From positions 84,491,293 to 84,555,292 of the forward strand of contig OX328124.1 in assembly GCA_946811695.1 (NCBI GenBank): a DNA stretch of 64,000 bases. Reading direction: 5' to 3'. The DNA comes from Gonocerus acuteangulatus. Taxonomy: Eukaryota; Arthropoda; Insecta; Hemiptera; Coreidae. The position numbers were made by a program, and so were the translations under genes. Position 1 is the stretch's first letter, and each line of letters begins with the position of its first letter. Shown piece by piece: positions 52,829 through 64,000 of the stretch. Below the pieces are notes generated by a model, which worked only from the letters and a program-made list of their open reading frames with translations, made no database searches and was not told the DNA's origin.

Positions 52829-53920
52829 ATCACAAACAACCACACATATCCACATAAAAATTATAATATCTTGTCGTTATTATTAAATCTTGTCGTTACA
52901 GTGAATTTCACACTGCAAGAGCTGCAAACAGTTGGTAAATTCTTGATGTAAATTGATGTTTTCTGGGATATCAGCTTCTTTTTATTTCACGAAGATGGTC
53001 ATCCCTGACTCCTTCCCAGTCGACATGCTACGTAAACCATACAAGGTACCCCGAATGAACAATCATATCATTTTGTGGAACTTTAAGTAGCCATATGCCT
53101 TCTTCAATTGCTTTTCTTGCAATTGAATCGCACAATTTCCTAGGATCGACACTAATGTTAATTCTCGTTTGTTTTGATGCCATGAATACTTAATTTACAA
53201 ACAATTTTTCATTAAAATCGAGAAATATTGTCCCAATTTTGAGTAACCCTTTTTCCACTTGAGAAAGTTTCAGCTCTAATTAATCTTGTTCTTTGCTCTC
53301 AGAGTTAAAATTTAGGTTTCTGTTGGAAATGACACACATTCGCTTGTCATGTATCGACTATAAACGATAACTACCAGTCTTCTTATAATAAAAACGAAAT
53401 TAATAAAAGCAAGTATCCTCCCCAAACTACATAGTTAATGTGCTAAAATATTAATAATAACAAGTGCTGAAACTTCCAGAAGTTATAAAAGAGTACAAAA
53501 AAATGGTACACTTTGCTGCAATATCTCTGGATTATAATTAATAACATCTTATTTCTTTTAAATTAATTTTGGTCCACAAGAATCGTTTGGGTTGGGCTTT
53601 AGTAGAGTACGGGAAGGTCCTTGAAAGCACCTAAGCCCATTCTAACAGTCAGCATAAAAATGCCATTAACATTACAGGGTATCGGCATTATAAATGGCTC
53701 CCATGGTTGCTAACGGCTACAAGATATGTGCCTATTGTTTCGCTATTCGGTAAGCCTTCCACCACAATAACATCTTGTAGATCAATATCAAACCATTATT
53801 AATACTAGCTGGGTCCTTCCTCCTAATAATAATGCCTAATGGCTTCTTCTCTTATCTTCTTTACTCAGCACATGAACCCTAAAAGCTTTTCTTAAGAGTT
53901 CTGTACGATGAGAAAGTAAG
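52829..53920. other. No gene recognised
   Basis: AT-rich DNA with no domain or repeat recognised. Confidence 0.35.
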
Positions 53921-54340
53921 AAAGTTCGACTCGCAGGAGCTGCGTCATCTCAGCGTATTTATGTTCTAATCCTTAGTGAAATTAGTGAAGGAATAGAAAC
54001 CGTTTGTATTGATTACTCGTGAAAAATGCAAACACTTGTAGACATAAAATCTCGAAGAGAAGCGAGAATCTAGGTGCCCCAAAAGAACACGGGCAGTATA
54101 CTATGCAGAAATCACTCCGCCCCCTTAACATTCGTTCTAGGAAAACACAATTACAAATATTATTCAAATTTCTTACCACGATTTCCTAACCGTTTTTGAG
54201 ATTTTTAAGAAAATACACGAAAACTCCTAAAACCATCATTTTTTCAAGTCCAAACTTAACCGAAATTTTAATATCTTAGTTTTGATGAACGTAAAACATT
54301 TCAATTGAATTTATTCAAAAATTATTTTATATTTTAAGGG
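53921..54340 (+). mobile_element. Helentron-like element, family 1 5' part (short)
   Basis: AAAGTTCGACTCGCAGGAGC, TGCGTCATCTCAGCG, then CGGGCAGTATACTATGCAGA, then a module with ACCACGATTTCCTAACCG. It is 3'-truncated or too decayed to follow beyond about 54340. Confidence 0.5.
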
Positions 54341-55317
54341 TCTCCTCATCTATCGTAACCTGTCACTTATACATGCTATTTCATTTATATTATAAAATAT
54401 AAATGAAAAAGTCGCTCTCAACCTAATACGTCAACTGTTAAAAATATTATAATTAAGAACATATGTTTTTGTTCAAAAATGAATTTGTGTTAAAGAAGAA
54501 AAAAAGAACCGAGTTCGCTTTTGTATAATATGATAAATCCAATTAGAAAAAAACGGTTAGGATTGAGTCATAGCTGCGCGGACCAGAAGCGTGAACTCGT
54601 GCATTTTTCTCTAAAATTAAATTAGTCGAGTTCTTCCTTCTGTTCAGGAACGACTTAATTCATTAGTATTATTATTATTTAGTTACAGCGAGCTCACAAC
54701 GTGGTGATTTTCTATTTAAGTCAATTTGCAAACAAAGCATGACATACAAATATAAACTAAAAAAAACATACATAATTTGGAAGTTAATTTATAAAATAGT
54801 TAAGTTTGGCATAAATATATATATATAAATATATATATATTTATCCAAAAATTTGCCAGAAAATTCCAAATCAAACAAGAGGTCCTACTACGAATCAGCA
54901 GAACTATCCTGAAGGACTCAATTCAGATGGTGAATTACCACCTTTACGGTTGAGAAGAAGAATGTTAAAAACGAAAAATAATTTTTAAATAAAATAAACA
55001 GACTACTGAGGCGGTAACGACTAAAGCATGCCTTCTTACTCAACCAATAATAAAGATAAAGAAGAATTAATAATAATAAATAAAAATTATTATTAATTTT
55101 TTTTAATCATTGCCTATTATTGGTTTTCGAAGAATGCTGTGGCCCAAAGTGGTCAGCTACCTTTCAGAATGGTCTCTCTCTATATATATGTATATATATA
55201 AGAAAATTAAAACATTTAAAATAGAAAAAATATATAGGAATTTTAATGTTAAATAAATTATAGCGAATTAAAAAAAATTGAAATTTATTTTTGTTTCAGA
55301 TATTTTAGTGTATTATA
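54341..55317. other. No gene recognised
   Basis: AT-rich DNA with short TA runs near 54815-54840 and 55183-55200. Confidence 0.35.
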
Positions 55318-57083
55318 CAGGGTGTCCCACATTGAGATGTCATAACTTTAAGGATTTATTCTGCACCTAATTTGTAGTTCAGGGACGCAGAAATGAGCGT
55401 TCTATCTCAATATGTAGCAGAGCTATTCAAACTTTTGTCTATTTTCAAAACTATTGGGTTTTCTTATGAAAATCTGTGTTTTCCGGATTTCTAGTCTACG
55501 TATCGTAAATGAGGACCACATTTTTAGAATTTACATTAAATTTCCAATAAGAAACACCCATTATTGAAATGTTGTCATGTAAATTAGGAGCTACACTAAG
55601 AGCCATATAGATGTGAACTATTGTTATTAGGGTTTTCTTAACTCATTCAATATTTTCTTAATCAGCTATTTGTAGACTTAGCCGTTTGCCTCCTCCTCAA
55701 AACTTGCCTTATTTAATAAGCTTTAAAATGGTAACTTGTTGTTTTAAAAACAAAAATTATTTAAGTCTATTATTTCTAAGTCAAAACCAATACATTCGCT
55801 TTAGTGTGAAAAAACTATTACGAACACATTATTTAATTTTACGCGAATGTGGTGATGTCCCATCCTTCCAACATTAGGTATACACACTTTTGGCTCTTAT
55901 TAAGGATTAGGGGACACCTTGGAAAATTGCAACCTTGCCTTGTAAGATGACAGAAGTACATATTGGAAATAATCACAATTATTGTTAACGTAATAAATAC
56001 AGATGTTATATTTTTATGCGTTGGGGTCTTGTTTTATGAAATTTCTATTTTAAGAGTAGTATAATAGTCATTTTATTTATATATATTTTTTTCGTTTTGT
56101 ATTTGCAGGAGAGAGTTTTTTCAATACAATTTCTAATGACTGTAATGAATAACCCAGTTACTTATAAGCAATAACTGATAAGCAGACATTGTAGTGTCTA
56201 ATTTTATTAAATAGAATAGAATTGTAAATAGAAATTTAATAAAACAAGACCCTCAAAGTACAGAAATATAAGATCTGTATTTATTGCGTTAAAATAATTA
56301 TTTCAAATGTGTTCTTCTGTCATCATTCACTCTTTCCAAGGTGTCTCCTAATCCTTAATCAGATCAAAAAGTGTGTGTACCAAGTGTTGGAAGGATGGGA
56401 CATCACCATATTCGCGTGAAATTAAGTAATGTGTTCGTAATGGCTTCTTCACACTAAAGCAAATGTATTGGTTTTGACTTATTTTTATTTATTTATATAA
56501 TTATAGAGTTCCGCAACTTAGGCAAGAAACTCTTTAAAAGCAGTCAACTGAGAAATATGTCTTAGTACCTACCAATAAAACATGAACACAAATACAACAA
56601 ATAAATAAATGAGAAAAAAGGAAATAAATGATAACTGTAACAAAGGAAAGAAAACTATAGAATAAAAAACATAAATAAATATATACATTCAAAGGGATAA
56701 AATTTAATTATTTACATTTTGGAGTATAACTTTGTGTGTTTTAGATACCTGAGTAGTGTACTAATGTGTGGGCTACCTTCTGTCAGTATGTCGTGTAAGT
56801 CATAAGGTATAGTCAAGTTATTGCGCTGTCTGCAGTTGGTAAGTATATGTTTAACGGTCAGAGTCTCGTTACTTAGAAATCAGAAAAAATAGACTAGATA
56901 CATAGTCCAGAAATCTAGAAAACACAGATTTTCATAAGAAAACCCAATAGTTTTGAAAATAGACAAAAGTTTGAATAGCTCTGCTACATGTTGAGATAGG
57001 ACGCTCATTTCTGCGCCCCTGAACTACAAATGAGGTGCACAATAAACCCTTAAAGTTATGACATCTCAATGTGGGACACCCTG
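55318..57083. mobile_element. Palindromic (fold-back) element interrupted by a LINE
   Basis: The left end CAGGGTGTCCCACATTGAGA is the exact inverse of the right end TCTCAATGTGGGACACCCTG. TATA flanks both. The arms match through GTCAAAACCAATACATTCGC and CATCCTTCCAACA and through AATCCTTAA with AGGTGTC. The right arm is split at 56482-56870 by a LINE fragment that the left arm lacks. No transposase is seen. The tip CAGGGTGT and the TA flank are as in 9146-11372, but the arm sequences differ. Confidence 0.75.
56482..56870 (-). pseudogene. LINE 3' end inserted in a fold-back arm
   Basis: On the minus strand from about 56870: LTVKHILTNCRQRNNLTIPY, DLHDILTEGSPHISTLLRYL and KHTK. This is close to the LINE tail at 40560-40716. 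The 3' UTR ends in an ATAAATAAATAAAAAT tail at plus 56482-56498. ACTTA occurs on both sides (56477-56481 and 56871-56875) and fits a short target-site duplication. The left arm (TTCTAAGTCAAAACC) preserves the empty site. Heavily 5'-truncated. Confidence 0.75.
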
Positions 57084-57725
57084 TATATGTGTATACAGTC
57101 CTGTGTGAGCGATGTGTGAAATCATTTGCTGAGTCAATGTTTTCACATTCTCTGTACTCTGTAAGTAGGTGTTGATAATTTATTAATTAAGTAGTAATTG
57201 TGTCAGCTGTTCATTAAAAATATTAAAGGTCAAAACAAGCCATGTTTAATTTGTTTTAAAACAAATTAATCAGGAATATTATTAACTTCACTGGCCTAGA
57301 ACATTAAATACCTATACCTATGAACCGCAATTAACCAAAAAGTGATTCGATGAAGTTCATTACGAATTGGAGCGTCGCAAAGTGTGCAAAAATCCATTTT
57401 TCGGTGGACAAAATTAATTTTTGTGTTTTTCAATGTTTTTGAGGTCACTGAGTAAGAGAAAAATCTTTAAAATATTCGTTGAGTATAGCCAACAAACTAA
57501 TGTTGTAGACACACATAAGTTTTGAAATAAAGGATAAAAATTGAGAAAACATTTTGTAAATCTATGGAACATTTAAGTATTACCTTTTTTGCATCTATTA
57601 TTTACAAAAAAATAATACATTTATTAATGAAAAATAATACTTAGGCTATACTAAGAAAATAAAGAACAAAAATAGACTAACAACTTAAAGAATAAAGTCA
57701 TTTTACTGAATTGTTATTTAATAAT
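57084..57725. other. No gene recognised
   Basis: AT-rich DNA between two transposons. Confidence 0.35.
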
Positions 57726-59774
57726 GGGTCATTCTATATCAAATCAACACACTTTTTTACCTCACCATCTCGGATTGTGATGAAATTTGGTACATCGGTT
57801 ACATTCATAAGGAATAAGAAAACCACCAAATTTCTGCTTAATATCTCAAACGGTTTCCAAAATATGGCCTTGTAAAATTTGTCAAAAACTGTCAAAAGCG
57901 CGCTGCAGTACATCATTTAAAAGATTAGAACTCTCCTATTTATGTTAAAAAAATGGAGAGGGTGTCATGTTTTTGCCCTTTCGAATGATGTGTAACACAT
58001 GATAGATTATAGGAACATATTTTTTTTTTTTTTTTTTTTTTTAAATCAGAAATAAATTTTTAATTTTAAATATTTTTAAAAACTCATTTTTAAAAATTTT
58101 CAAAAATTTATATAAAATAGGTTGCAGCTCGGCAAATTTTGAAAAACCTATCTTAGTGAAGGAAAATTCACATTTATAAAGAGCGTACGCCTCTTTGAGG
58201 TTGCTTAAAATAAGTCTTTTTGAGACTTTAGTCTTGTTTCCACTTTGGTCAACTACGGTGACACAGTCCTTTATTCCTAGCATAACTCTACTAATCTCAT
58301 CATTTTCATAGAAGTCACGGAAATTTTTAATTACTTCATTTGGCAAACTTTTACCGGGTTTAGGGTTTGGGCTTTCTATAATTCCTTCTTCTCTAAGTAT
58401 TTTTGACTGACGCACCATGTAGTTTGTAGCATTAAACTCGCGCATTATTTTCCTGATGCCCCAAGCATTTGGAATAAAAGTTAAAATCATTAACTTTTTC
58501 TTCCTTCTGGTTGCATTGGAAAACTGAAGTTTTAGATTTTGTATAACAGAATAATTCAAATCTTCCTGGTTGTCATCATCTGACTCGGAATTTCTTAATA
58601 CAAAAAGCCTTTTTTACATATCGGAATCTATCTTTTTAACCTTTTTCGCCGAATAAGATTTTGATTTAATTTTTTTATAAACAATAGGTGACTCACCAAG
58701 CTCTTTCAGAGAAGTGTTCAGTGATTGAAGCACATGCGATGACTCCGCCTGAAAACTGGGATCACCATCTATTAATGTCTCTTCAGGCTCTTGGACTTTG
58801 TTTGAAGGAATGTTTTCATTTCTAATTTCTGAAACTTCTTTTCTTCATGCATCACAAATCTTTGACTTCTTTGAAATTTTTGGGTAAAAACTACGAATCC
58901 AGGCAGTGACAGTTCTTAAGTTTTTTCCCCTAATAAAGTGATGAGTTTTTTTTAAAGGATTGCAACATTGTCTATTTAAAAATGTGCCTGTCATTTTTCT
59001 CATCGTGAAAAACTACTTTTCCTAATTCTGTTTGTTTTTTAACACTGGATGTAAACACAAAATGTAAATGATAAGGAATTCATTAGTGCTCAATTCATCT
59101 CTTATAATTAAAAGAAATTTTATAAAATATATTTATTTATAATTTAAGAATGATTAGAATTTACAAAGAATAGGGTTTTAAGGTTCTCTTACTTAGTTAA
59201 CAGGCATCTAAATAATTGTTGTAATATTTTACCTTAGATTGTATTCATTCAGGGATTTTGTACTGCATTTTAAACTAAAACACTTAGATATTGTAAGAAA
59301 CCGCCAAAAATGAAAGATTTTTTTGACTATGAACCCATTTTCATCCCATTATCAAACTTGGTATACTTAATACTGGCGATTCAACCTATTTTATACAAAT
59401 TTTTGAAAATTTTTAAAAATGCGTTTTTAAAAATATTTAAAATTAAAAAGTTATTTCTGATTTTTAAAACATTATGTTCTCATAATCTATCATGTGTTAC
59501 ACATCATTCGAAATGGCATATAAAGAGCTAAAAAATGACACCCTTTCCATGTTTTTATCATAAATAGGAGAGGAGTTCTGATCTTTTAAATGATGTACTG
59601 CAGCGCGCTTTTGACAGTTTTTGATAAACTTTACAAGGCCATATTTTGGAAACCGTTTGAGATATTAAGCAGACATTTGGTGGTTTTCTTATTCCTTATG
59701 AATGTAACCGATGTACCAAATTTCATCACAATCCGAGATGGGGAGGAGTGTGTTGATTTGATATGGAATGACCC
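57726..59774 (-). mobile_element. DNA transposon with about 400-bp terminal inverted repeats
   Basis: The left end GGGTCATTCTATATCAAATC is mirrored by GATTTGATATGGAATGACCC. The inverted repeats span about 57726-58124 and 59382-59774. TAAT flanks both ends (57722-57725 and 59775-59778), a probable 4-bp target duplication. The inside carries a broken gene on the minus strand (58041-59040). I cannot name the superfamily; the ends do not match one I know with confidence. The element is an internally deleted copy: the gene runs directly into the left inverted repeat. Confidence 0.75.
58041..59040 (-). pseudogene. Transposon-encoded protein of unknown function, broken
   Basis: The longest open part is 58041-58559 (172 codons). 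It has LTFIPNAWGIRKIMREF, then NYMVRQSKILREEG, ESPNPKPGKSLPNEVI, a DFYENDEISRVMLGIKD block and KRLILSNLKEAYALYK, ending KIGFSKFAEL. I recall similar blocks in repetitive uncharacterised proteins of invertebrates, but not a function. The same frame continues upstream past a stop near 58615 (KKIDSDM*KRLFVLRNSESD) and another near 58847 (KICDA*RKEV). An N-terminal region has NPLKKTHHFIRGKNLRTVTA. After FAEL the frame enters the inverted repeat (QPILYKFLKIF), which marks an internal deletion of the C-terminal half. The start at 58559 is not a real initiation site. Confidence 0.6.
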
Positions 59775-59778
59775 TAAT

Positions 59779-60674
59779 AACAAAAATATACAACTATATT
59801 ATGCACTAAAAACGAACCATTCTCAATCTTCGTCTCATTCAATATTGCTACATACTTGAGCATTTTCATCTGACGAGTTAGTATCGTCAGCCTCATTTTC
59901 TAATGACAGTTCTTGAAGTTGACCATATGGTAAACTACACTTTCGTCCACTGTGCGTCAAGAAATAAAATAATAGTAATATTATCTGTGCAATAAGTCTA
60001 GTCGATGGATATGGCCCGATACCCCATTTCGCGTTTAGAGCTTGTTCAGCAGAAATAATCCGACTGTATAAAGTACATCTTGCAAACGTTGTACGCAGGC
60101 CTCCTACACAAGTGTCGAACAAGAATGAAGAATACCTCAGCCAGGGGTAATGTACGAACGACATTGAGGCGTATTTTGCACGAACGGATGCAAATGACGG
60201 TGAACAAATACCAAAACCAGCCCTGATCGGAGTATAAAAGGTAGAAGGAAGTCTGAACAAGTAGAAACCCGATACGAGACAATTAATACATAGGTGTCGT
60301 CGTCTTGAGATAGGTGGATTAGAGAATGTACATGTTCTTCATGATCTAATACAATACCAGTACCAGGACTAACATGTAAATGAGCTATATACAACGACTC
60401 TATATTTCAGCGGATTATAATTTCATTCAGGCCTTTAATGGAATCGAATAATTCTGTAAATAATCTAACGTGTATATCATATCTCTTTTTAGTGTTAGCA
60501 TTTTTTTTTTTTGTCAAAACTGCACATTAACCTCAACAGTACACGTAATACAATGAAATAATAAGTGTTGCTCTTATTACCGACCGGCTAATTTATTTTT
60601 TAATATGAAAAATTATGACAACTAGGTGCACACTTTTATTCTCGTTGCCATTACTAATGGTCTAATTTCGCTTA
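59779..60674. other. Unrecognised stretch with a 141-codon minus frame
   Basis: The frame 59835-60260 (minus) is open, includes a hydrophobic segment (LIAQIILLLFYFLTHSG) and ends with an acidic SLENEADDTNSSDENAQ. Plus-strand frames also contain pieces such as LQTLYAGLLHKCRTRMKN. Neither strand gives a domain I recognise. This may be unclassified transposon sequence. Confidence 0.25.
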
Positions 60675-60762
60675 TTAGAGTTTTTCCTCCCTCCCTATAT
60701 AATGAGGAACTCCACTCGTGAGGTTGAGGCTAATACACATTCCGGAGTTACGTTCTTAAGTT

Positions 60763-60835
<73 letters not shown>

Positions 60836-61001
60836 CATGTTCGCTTTCTACCTGCCTTTTTTTTCCACGGCGCACCGTCTTTTACAATTGAATTTGCTAG
60901 TAAAACAAGATACTTAAAATGTACGTGTAGTATCCAGAAAGGATGGCATACGTAGTTAAATAAACTCCCACGCTAGAGGGATAATCCAACGTGGAAAAAA
61001 C

Positions 61002-61042
<41 letters not shown>

Positions 61043-61357
61043 TATTTTCAAAATAAAAACAAATTTTTGGTTGTTTGGAATAAAGCTTTCTGAGCAGTGG
61101 TCGAAGAGCGAGGACGTTTTCAATCAAAATTTGATTCAGTTATAAAGCCTTCTTCAATAATGATGTTCGAGAATTCTGTGTCAGTTTCCTGTGCTTTTTG
61201 ATGCCTAACCTATCCCATTTCTTCGAGATTTTGTTGACATTTTCCATGAAGTATTATTATAAACCTGTTAATTTTTATTCTGAGGTTTCCAAATATCATT
61301 AGGAATTAGTACGGAACCGCGCTAAGATGACGCAGTTTCTGCGAGTCGGACTTTTTT
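60675..61357 (-). mobile_element. Helentron-like element, family 1 (short copy)
   Basis: On the minus strand the 5' end (plus 61315-61357) has AAAAAAGTCCGACTCGCAGA, AACTGCGTCATCTTAGCGCG. The 3' end (plus 60675-60712) has a degenerate TTAGAGTTTTTCCTCCCTCC and a TGAGGAACTCC hairpin arm. Two TA arrays lie at about 60763-60833 and 61003-61036. At about 680 bp it is the shortest bounded copy. Confidence 0.55.
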
Positions 61358-63121
61358 AGATAAAAGTTGGATCGACTTAGCACTGGTTAGAGTCAAGAAA
61401 TATATATTTGTGGACAATAATTATTGGATACAGATAATATTAAATTAGGTAAAAGACTGCAAATGACATTTGTGCAATAAATGATTTAAACAAATTTAAG
61501 CTATTTTGTGTTCATTCACATTAGAATAATTTGTTGACTGATATAATCGGGTGAAATGGGTGTAAATGCAGAATAAAAATAATTACACTCCGATATTCAT
61601 GGCCAAACCATCTCCTGAAACTGAACAGAAGTCCAGGAAAATAAGTATTCCTTTACATATGTGAATAAAGACATACATGAGGTGTAATGCGAGCTAGTGG
61701 CTTATGTTAAGAAAATACCGGGGAAAAAAACCAAGATGGAATTTGTGGCTTGGCAGACTGCGGCTTTGGTTTCGGACGCGGTCCCGCAGGACTGCGGCTC
61801 CTATTTTCTCATGGTTTTCCATCCAGCAGAAGGATAGTAATAAAAAAGTACAAAGAGAAGGAAAAAACCTCCAAGGCATGTATAGAGAACGAAAAAAGAA
61901 AGAAAGAAAAACCCACGTAAGAGACGAAAGCTAAGGGTAATAAAGGGTGTATAGCCGTGAGATGTGGGACCACAGAAAGCCATCGGTGCTAGTATTATAT
62001 TATGTAGAGAGTATAGGAGACTGCCGGGCTAGGCTATCATTTGCTCAGGACAATGGGTCGGTGACAAAAACAGGCAACATTAATGGGTGACGCCTTGGGT
62101 TTTGTTTTCGTCTAAAAATGATCAGTTTCCAGGGTCCTGCCCAGCTCGCAACCCTGTAATCTTGCCCCACCGCGTACCTACGTACTCGCCCAATTTCATA
62201 CTCGGCATCACTGACTCACTCTTCTAGAATGTAACTTGTCCTCCCAGTGAGAGCAAACCTTCCCAAGCACCTTGCAAAATTTAGTGAATACATGAGGAAG
62301 ATTACTTCCTATGTTCAAAAACCCCGTTTAGGGCTTCGGAAAATTTTCCTAATCATTTAATTGTACAATAAACAACAGTTGATAAAAAGCACTGTTAAGT
62401 GGATAATTGACAGATAGAAATTGTATATGAACATTTAGCAAAGAAGTACACACCTTAACCCTTGGTCAATGACTATTAGTGGAAATGGCGTATGTCCCCT
62501 TTATAGGCGGGGGTAGAATGCAGATACATAACGGAGAGTATCTACCAGGTAATTACGCCCTAGAAAATATTTATTTTCGTGCCAGTGTGCGTTGTTTTAG
62601 GGGTTCTTATATATTATATATAGAGATCTTAAACTAGCTTAGCGCAATGTATGTGTACAACACAAGTATATAACTTATTTAATTTTTTTATTCTTATTTA
62701 TTATAATGTATATTTTATATATATTATATTTTATTTTATATATATTATATTATATTTTATTTATTTATATATTCTTTTATTAATTTATTTTTATTGGTGA
62801 TTTACTTCTCCCCCCACCCATTACAATCATAAAAAAGCTAACCCTCCTGGTATCTTATATTTCGCAATATTTTATTGGCATATTGTTGGATACTAGCATA
62901 TTGGAATGTGCCTATTGCTCCTGTAACTTCTTCTAATGTAATTTGCTGTAATGTTAAAACTATATTTTTTTTATTAGGTGTTATGTTGCCAAGTGACATG
63001 ATGCCTTCCGCATATTATTTGATGTGAATGGTTATAACGTTGATTTCAATTAAATCATGGCAAATTTAAATTATTAAATTAGTTGTTTTTAAAACTTAAA
63101 GAAAATGATATAAAGTTTGAT
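61358..63121. other. No gene recognised; moderately complex stretch at 61690-62280
   Basis: A 76-codon frame at 61704-61934 is very basic (RRTAAPIFSWF, KKKERK) and has no known motif. 62640-62810 is a low-complexity TATTTTATATATATTATAT tract. Confidence 0.35.
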
Positions 63122-63870
63122 TATTTTTTGATTATTTATTTATTCATGAGCTCTCGCAACAAAGGCGACTCACCCAATATAACTATAACATATATACAAT
63201 GGCAATATTGACGTTATAACACTAATACATCGTATACTTATTATTACAGTACATACACTTATTATCATATACTTCACATAGTTTAAATTATTAGCTCAAT
63301 ATAAAATAAAACAATTAATTAACTCAATACAGATTAACTACATGTTAACAACATATTACAAATATAACTTAAGGATGAGACGGGAAGCAATACTAATCAA
63401 GGATTAACTACATGTTAACATATTACAAATATAACTTAAGGATGAGACGGGAAGCAATACTAATCAAGGATTAACTACATGTTAACAACATATTACAAAT
63501 ATAACTTAAGGATGAGACGGGAAGCATTACTAATCAAGGATTTAGTTCCTTAAAAAAAAAAAAAAAAAAAAAAAACATTTACGTCAGTATGTGGTTATAT
63601 TCTGGAAAATATTTTAATTCGTTTAAGGTGTTGGAGTACTGTGTTGATATATGGACTACCTTCAGTTAGTAAGTCGTGTAAGTGATGTGGGATGAGTAAG
63701 TTCTCTAGTTTCCTGCAGTCTGTCAGTATGTGTTTTATAGTCAACTGTTCATTACACTCTGGATATATTGGCGTTTCTTTCCTCTCCATTAAGTAGGAGT
63801 GCGTAAGAAGGGAATGACCAATCCTTAGACGTGTCAGTACAACTTGTTCTCTTCTTGAGAGGTTATTATT
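63122..63870 (-). pseudogene. LINE 3' end (I/Jockey group), 5'-truncated
   Basis: On the minus strand, plus 63595-63870 encodes SRREQVVLTRLRIGHSLLTH, SYLMERKETPIYPECNEQLT, then IKHILTDCRKLENLLIPHHL and HDLLTEGSPYINTVLQHLKR. This is the same C-terminal tail as the LINE at 39712, of which it is a diverged relative. The first knuckle Cys is replaced (PIYPEC, so Tyr stands where Cys is expected). The 3' UTR contains a 67-70 bp tandem repeat and ends in AATAAATAAT-like tail at plus 63122-63145. Homology stops near plus 63870, inside the window, so the copy is truncated rather than cut by the edge. Confidence 0.75.
63332..63541. repeat. Three tandem 67-70 bp units in the LINE 3' UTR
   Basis: GATTAACTACATGTTAAC recurs at 63332, 63402 and 63469, each followed by AACTTAAGGATGAGACGGGA. 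Unit 2 lacks one ACA. Confidence 0.93.
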
Positions 63871-64000
63871 TTATTATAAAGTTTGAACGATGATAATCAA
63901 ATGTAAGTTACATAGTACAAAAAATATAATTAGAAGGTAATTATGAAAAATATGTTATATTTTGTTGTAAATATTCGTTGTATTAAGATATGAAAGAATT

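Noticed and set aside
57734..57916. 60-codon frame duplicated at 59590-59859 (MMYCSALLTVFDK...)
   Set aside because: Both copies are the terminal inverted repeats of the DNA transposon, so the duplication is structural rather than a gene family.

Overview
The window is A+T-rich eukaryotic DNA from an invertebrate, most likely an arthropod. The FoxK-like protein, the mix of transposable elements and the dense (TA)n microsatellites all fit this. A copepod such as a sea louse is possible, but that is only a guess. I see no bacterial or viral gene organisation, no CRISPR array and no intact host gene. The window is intergenic or intronic DNA built mostly from nested, broken mobile elements. Many of the longer reading frames are microsatellite translations (Tyr-Ile or Leu-Ser runs) or transposon debris.

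Left part (1-9145): a broken copy of a FoxK forkhead gene (288-1402), then a Helentron-like element, a tRNA-derived SINE, a 5S-rRNA-derived SINE and mostly featureless AT-rich DNA. Positions 9146-11372 hold a 2.2 kb palindrome carrying the same SINE 3' tail in both arms. The middle part (11.4-39.7 kb) holds LINE relics, a TTAA-flanked MITE, five well-bounded Helentron-like elements of two families, a 124-bp tandem repeat, a decayed Penelope-like reverse transcriptase followed by a candidate hammerhead ribozyme, a second 5S-SINE and a MITE with 65-bp inverted ends. The right part (39.7-64 kb) holds a 5'-truncated LINE with a complete RNase H domain, a second LINE family containing an in-frame 72-bp minisatellite, partial Helentron-like copies, a second palindromic element interrupted by a LINE, a 2-kb DNA transposon with about 400-bp inverted repeats and a decayed internal gene, and a third LINE 3' end at the right edge.

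Three patterns cut across families. (1) Helentron-like elements have an asymmetric inverted repeat, a 3' hairpin ending in CTAA/CTGA and a (TA)n core; two diverged families keep this design. (2) SINEs with tRNA or 5S heads share a 3' tail whose closing stem shows compensatory changes. (3) A motif close to CCGATTTTGATGAAATTTGG recurs in unrelated repeats. No cooperating host pathway can be inferred; the shared logic is parasitic, with non-autonomous elements depending on LINE, Helentron or transposase proteins encoded elsewhere.
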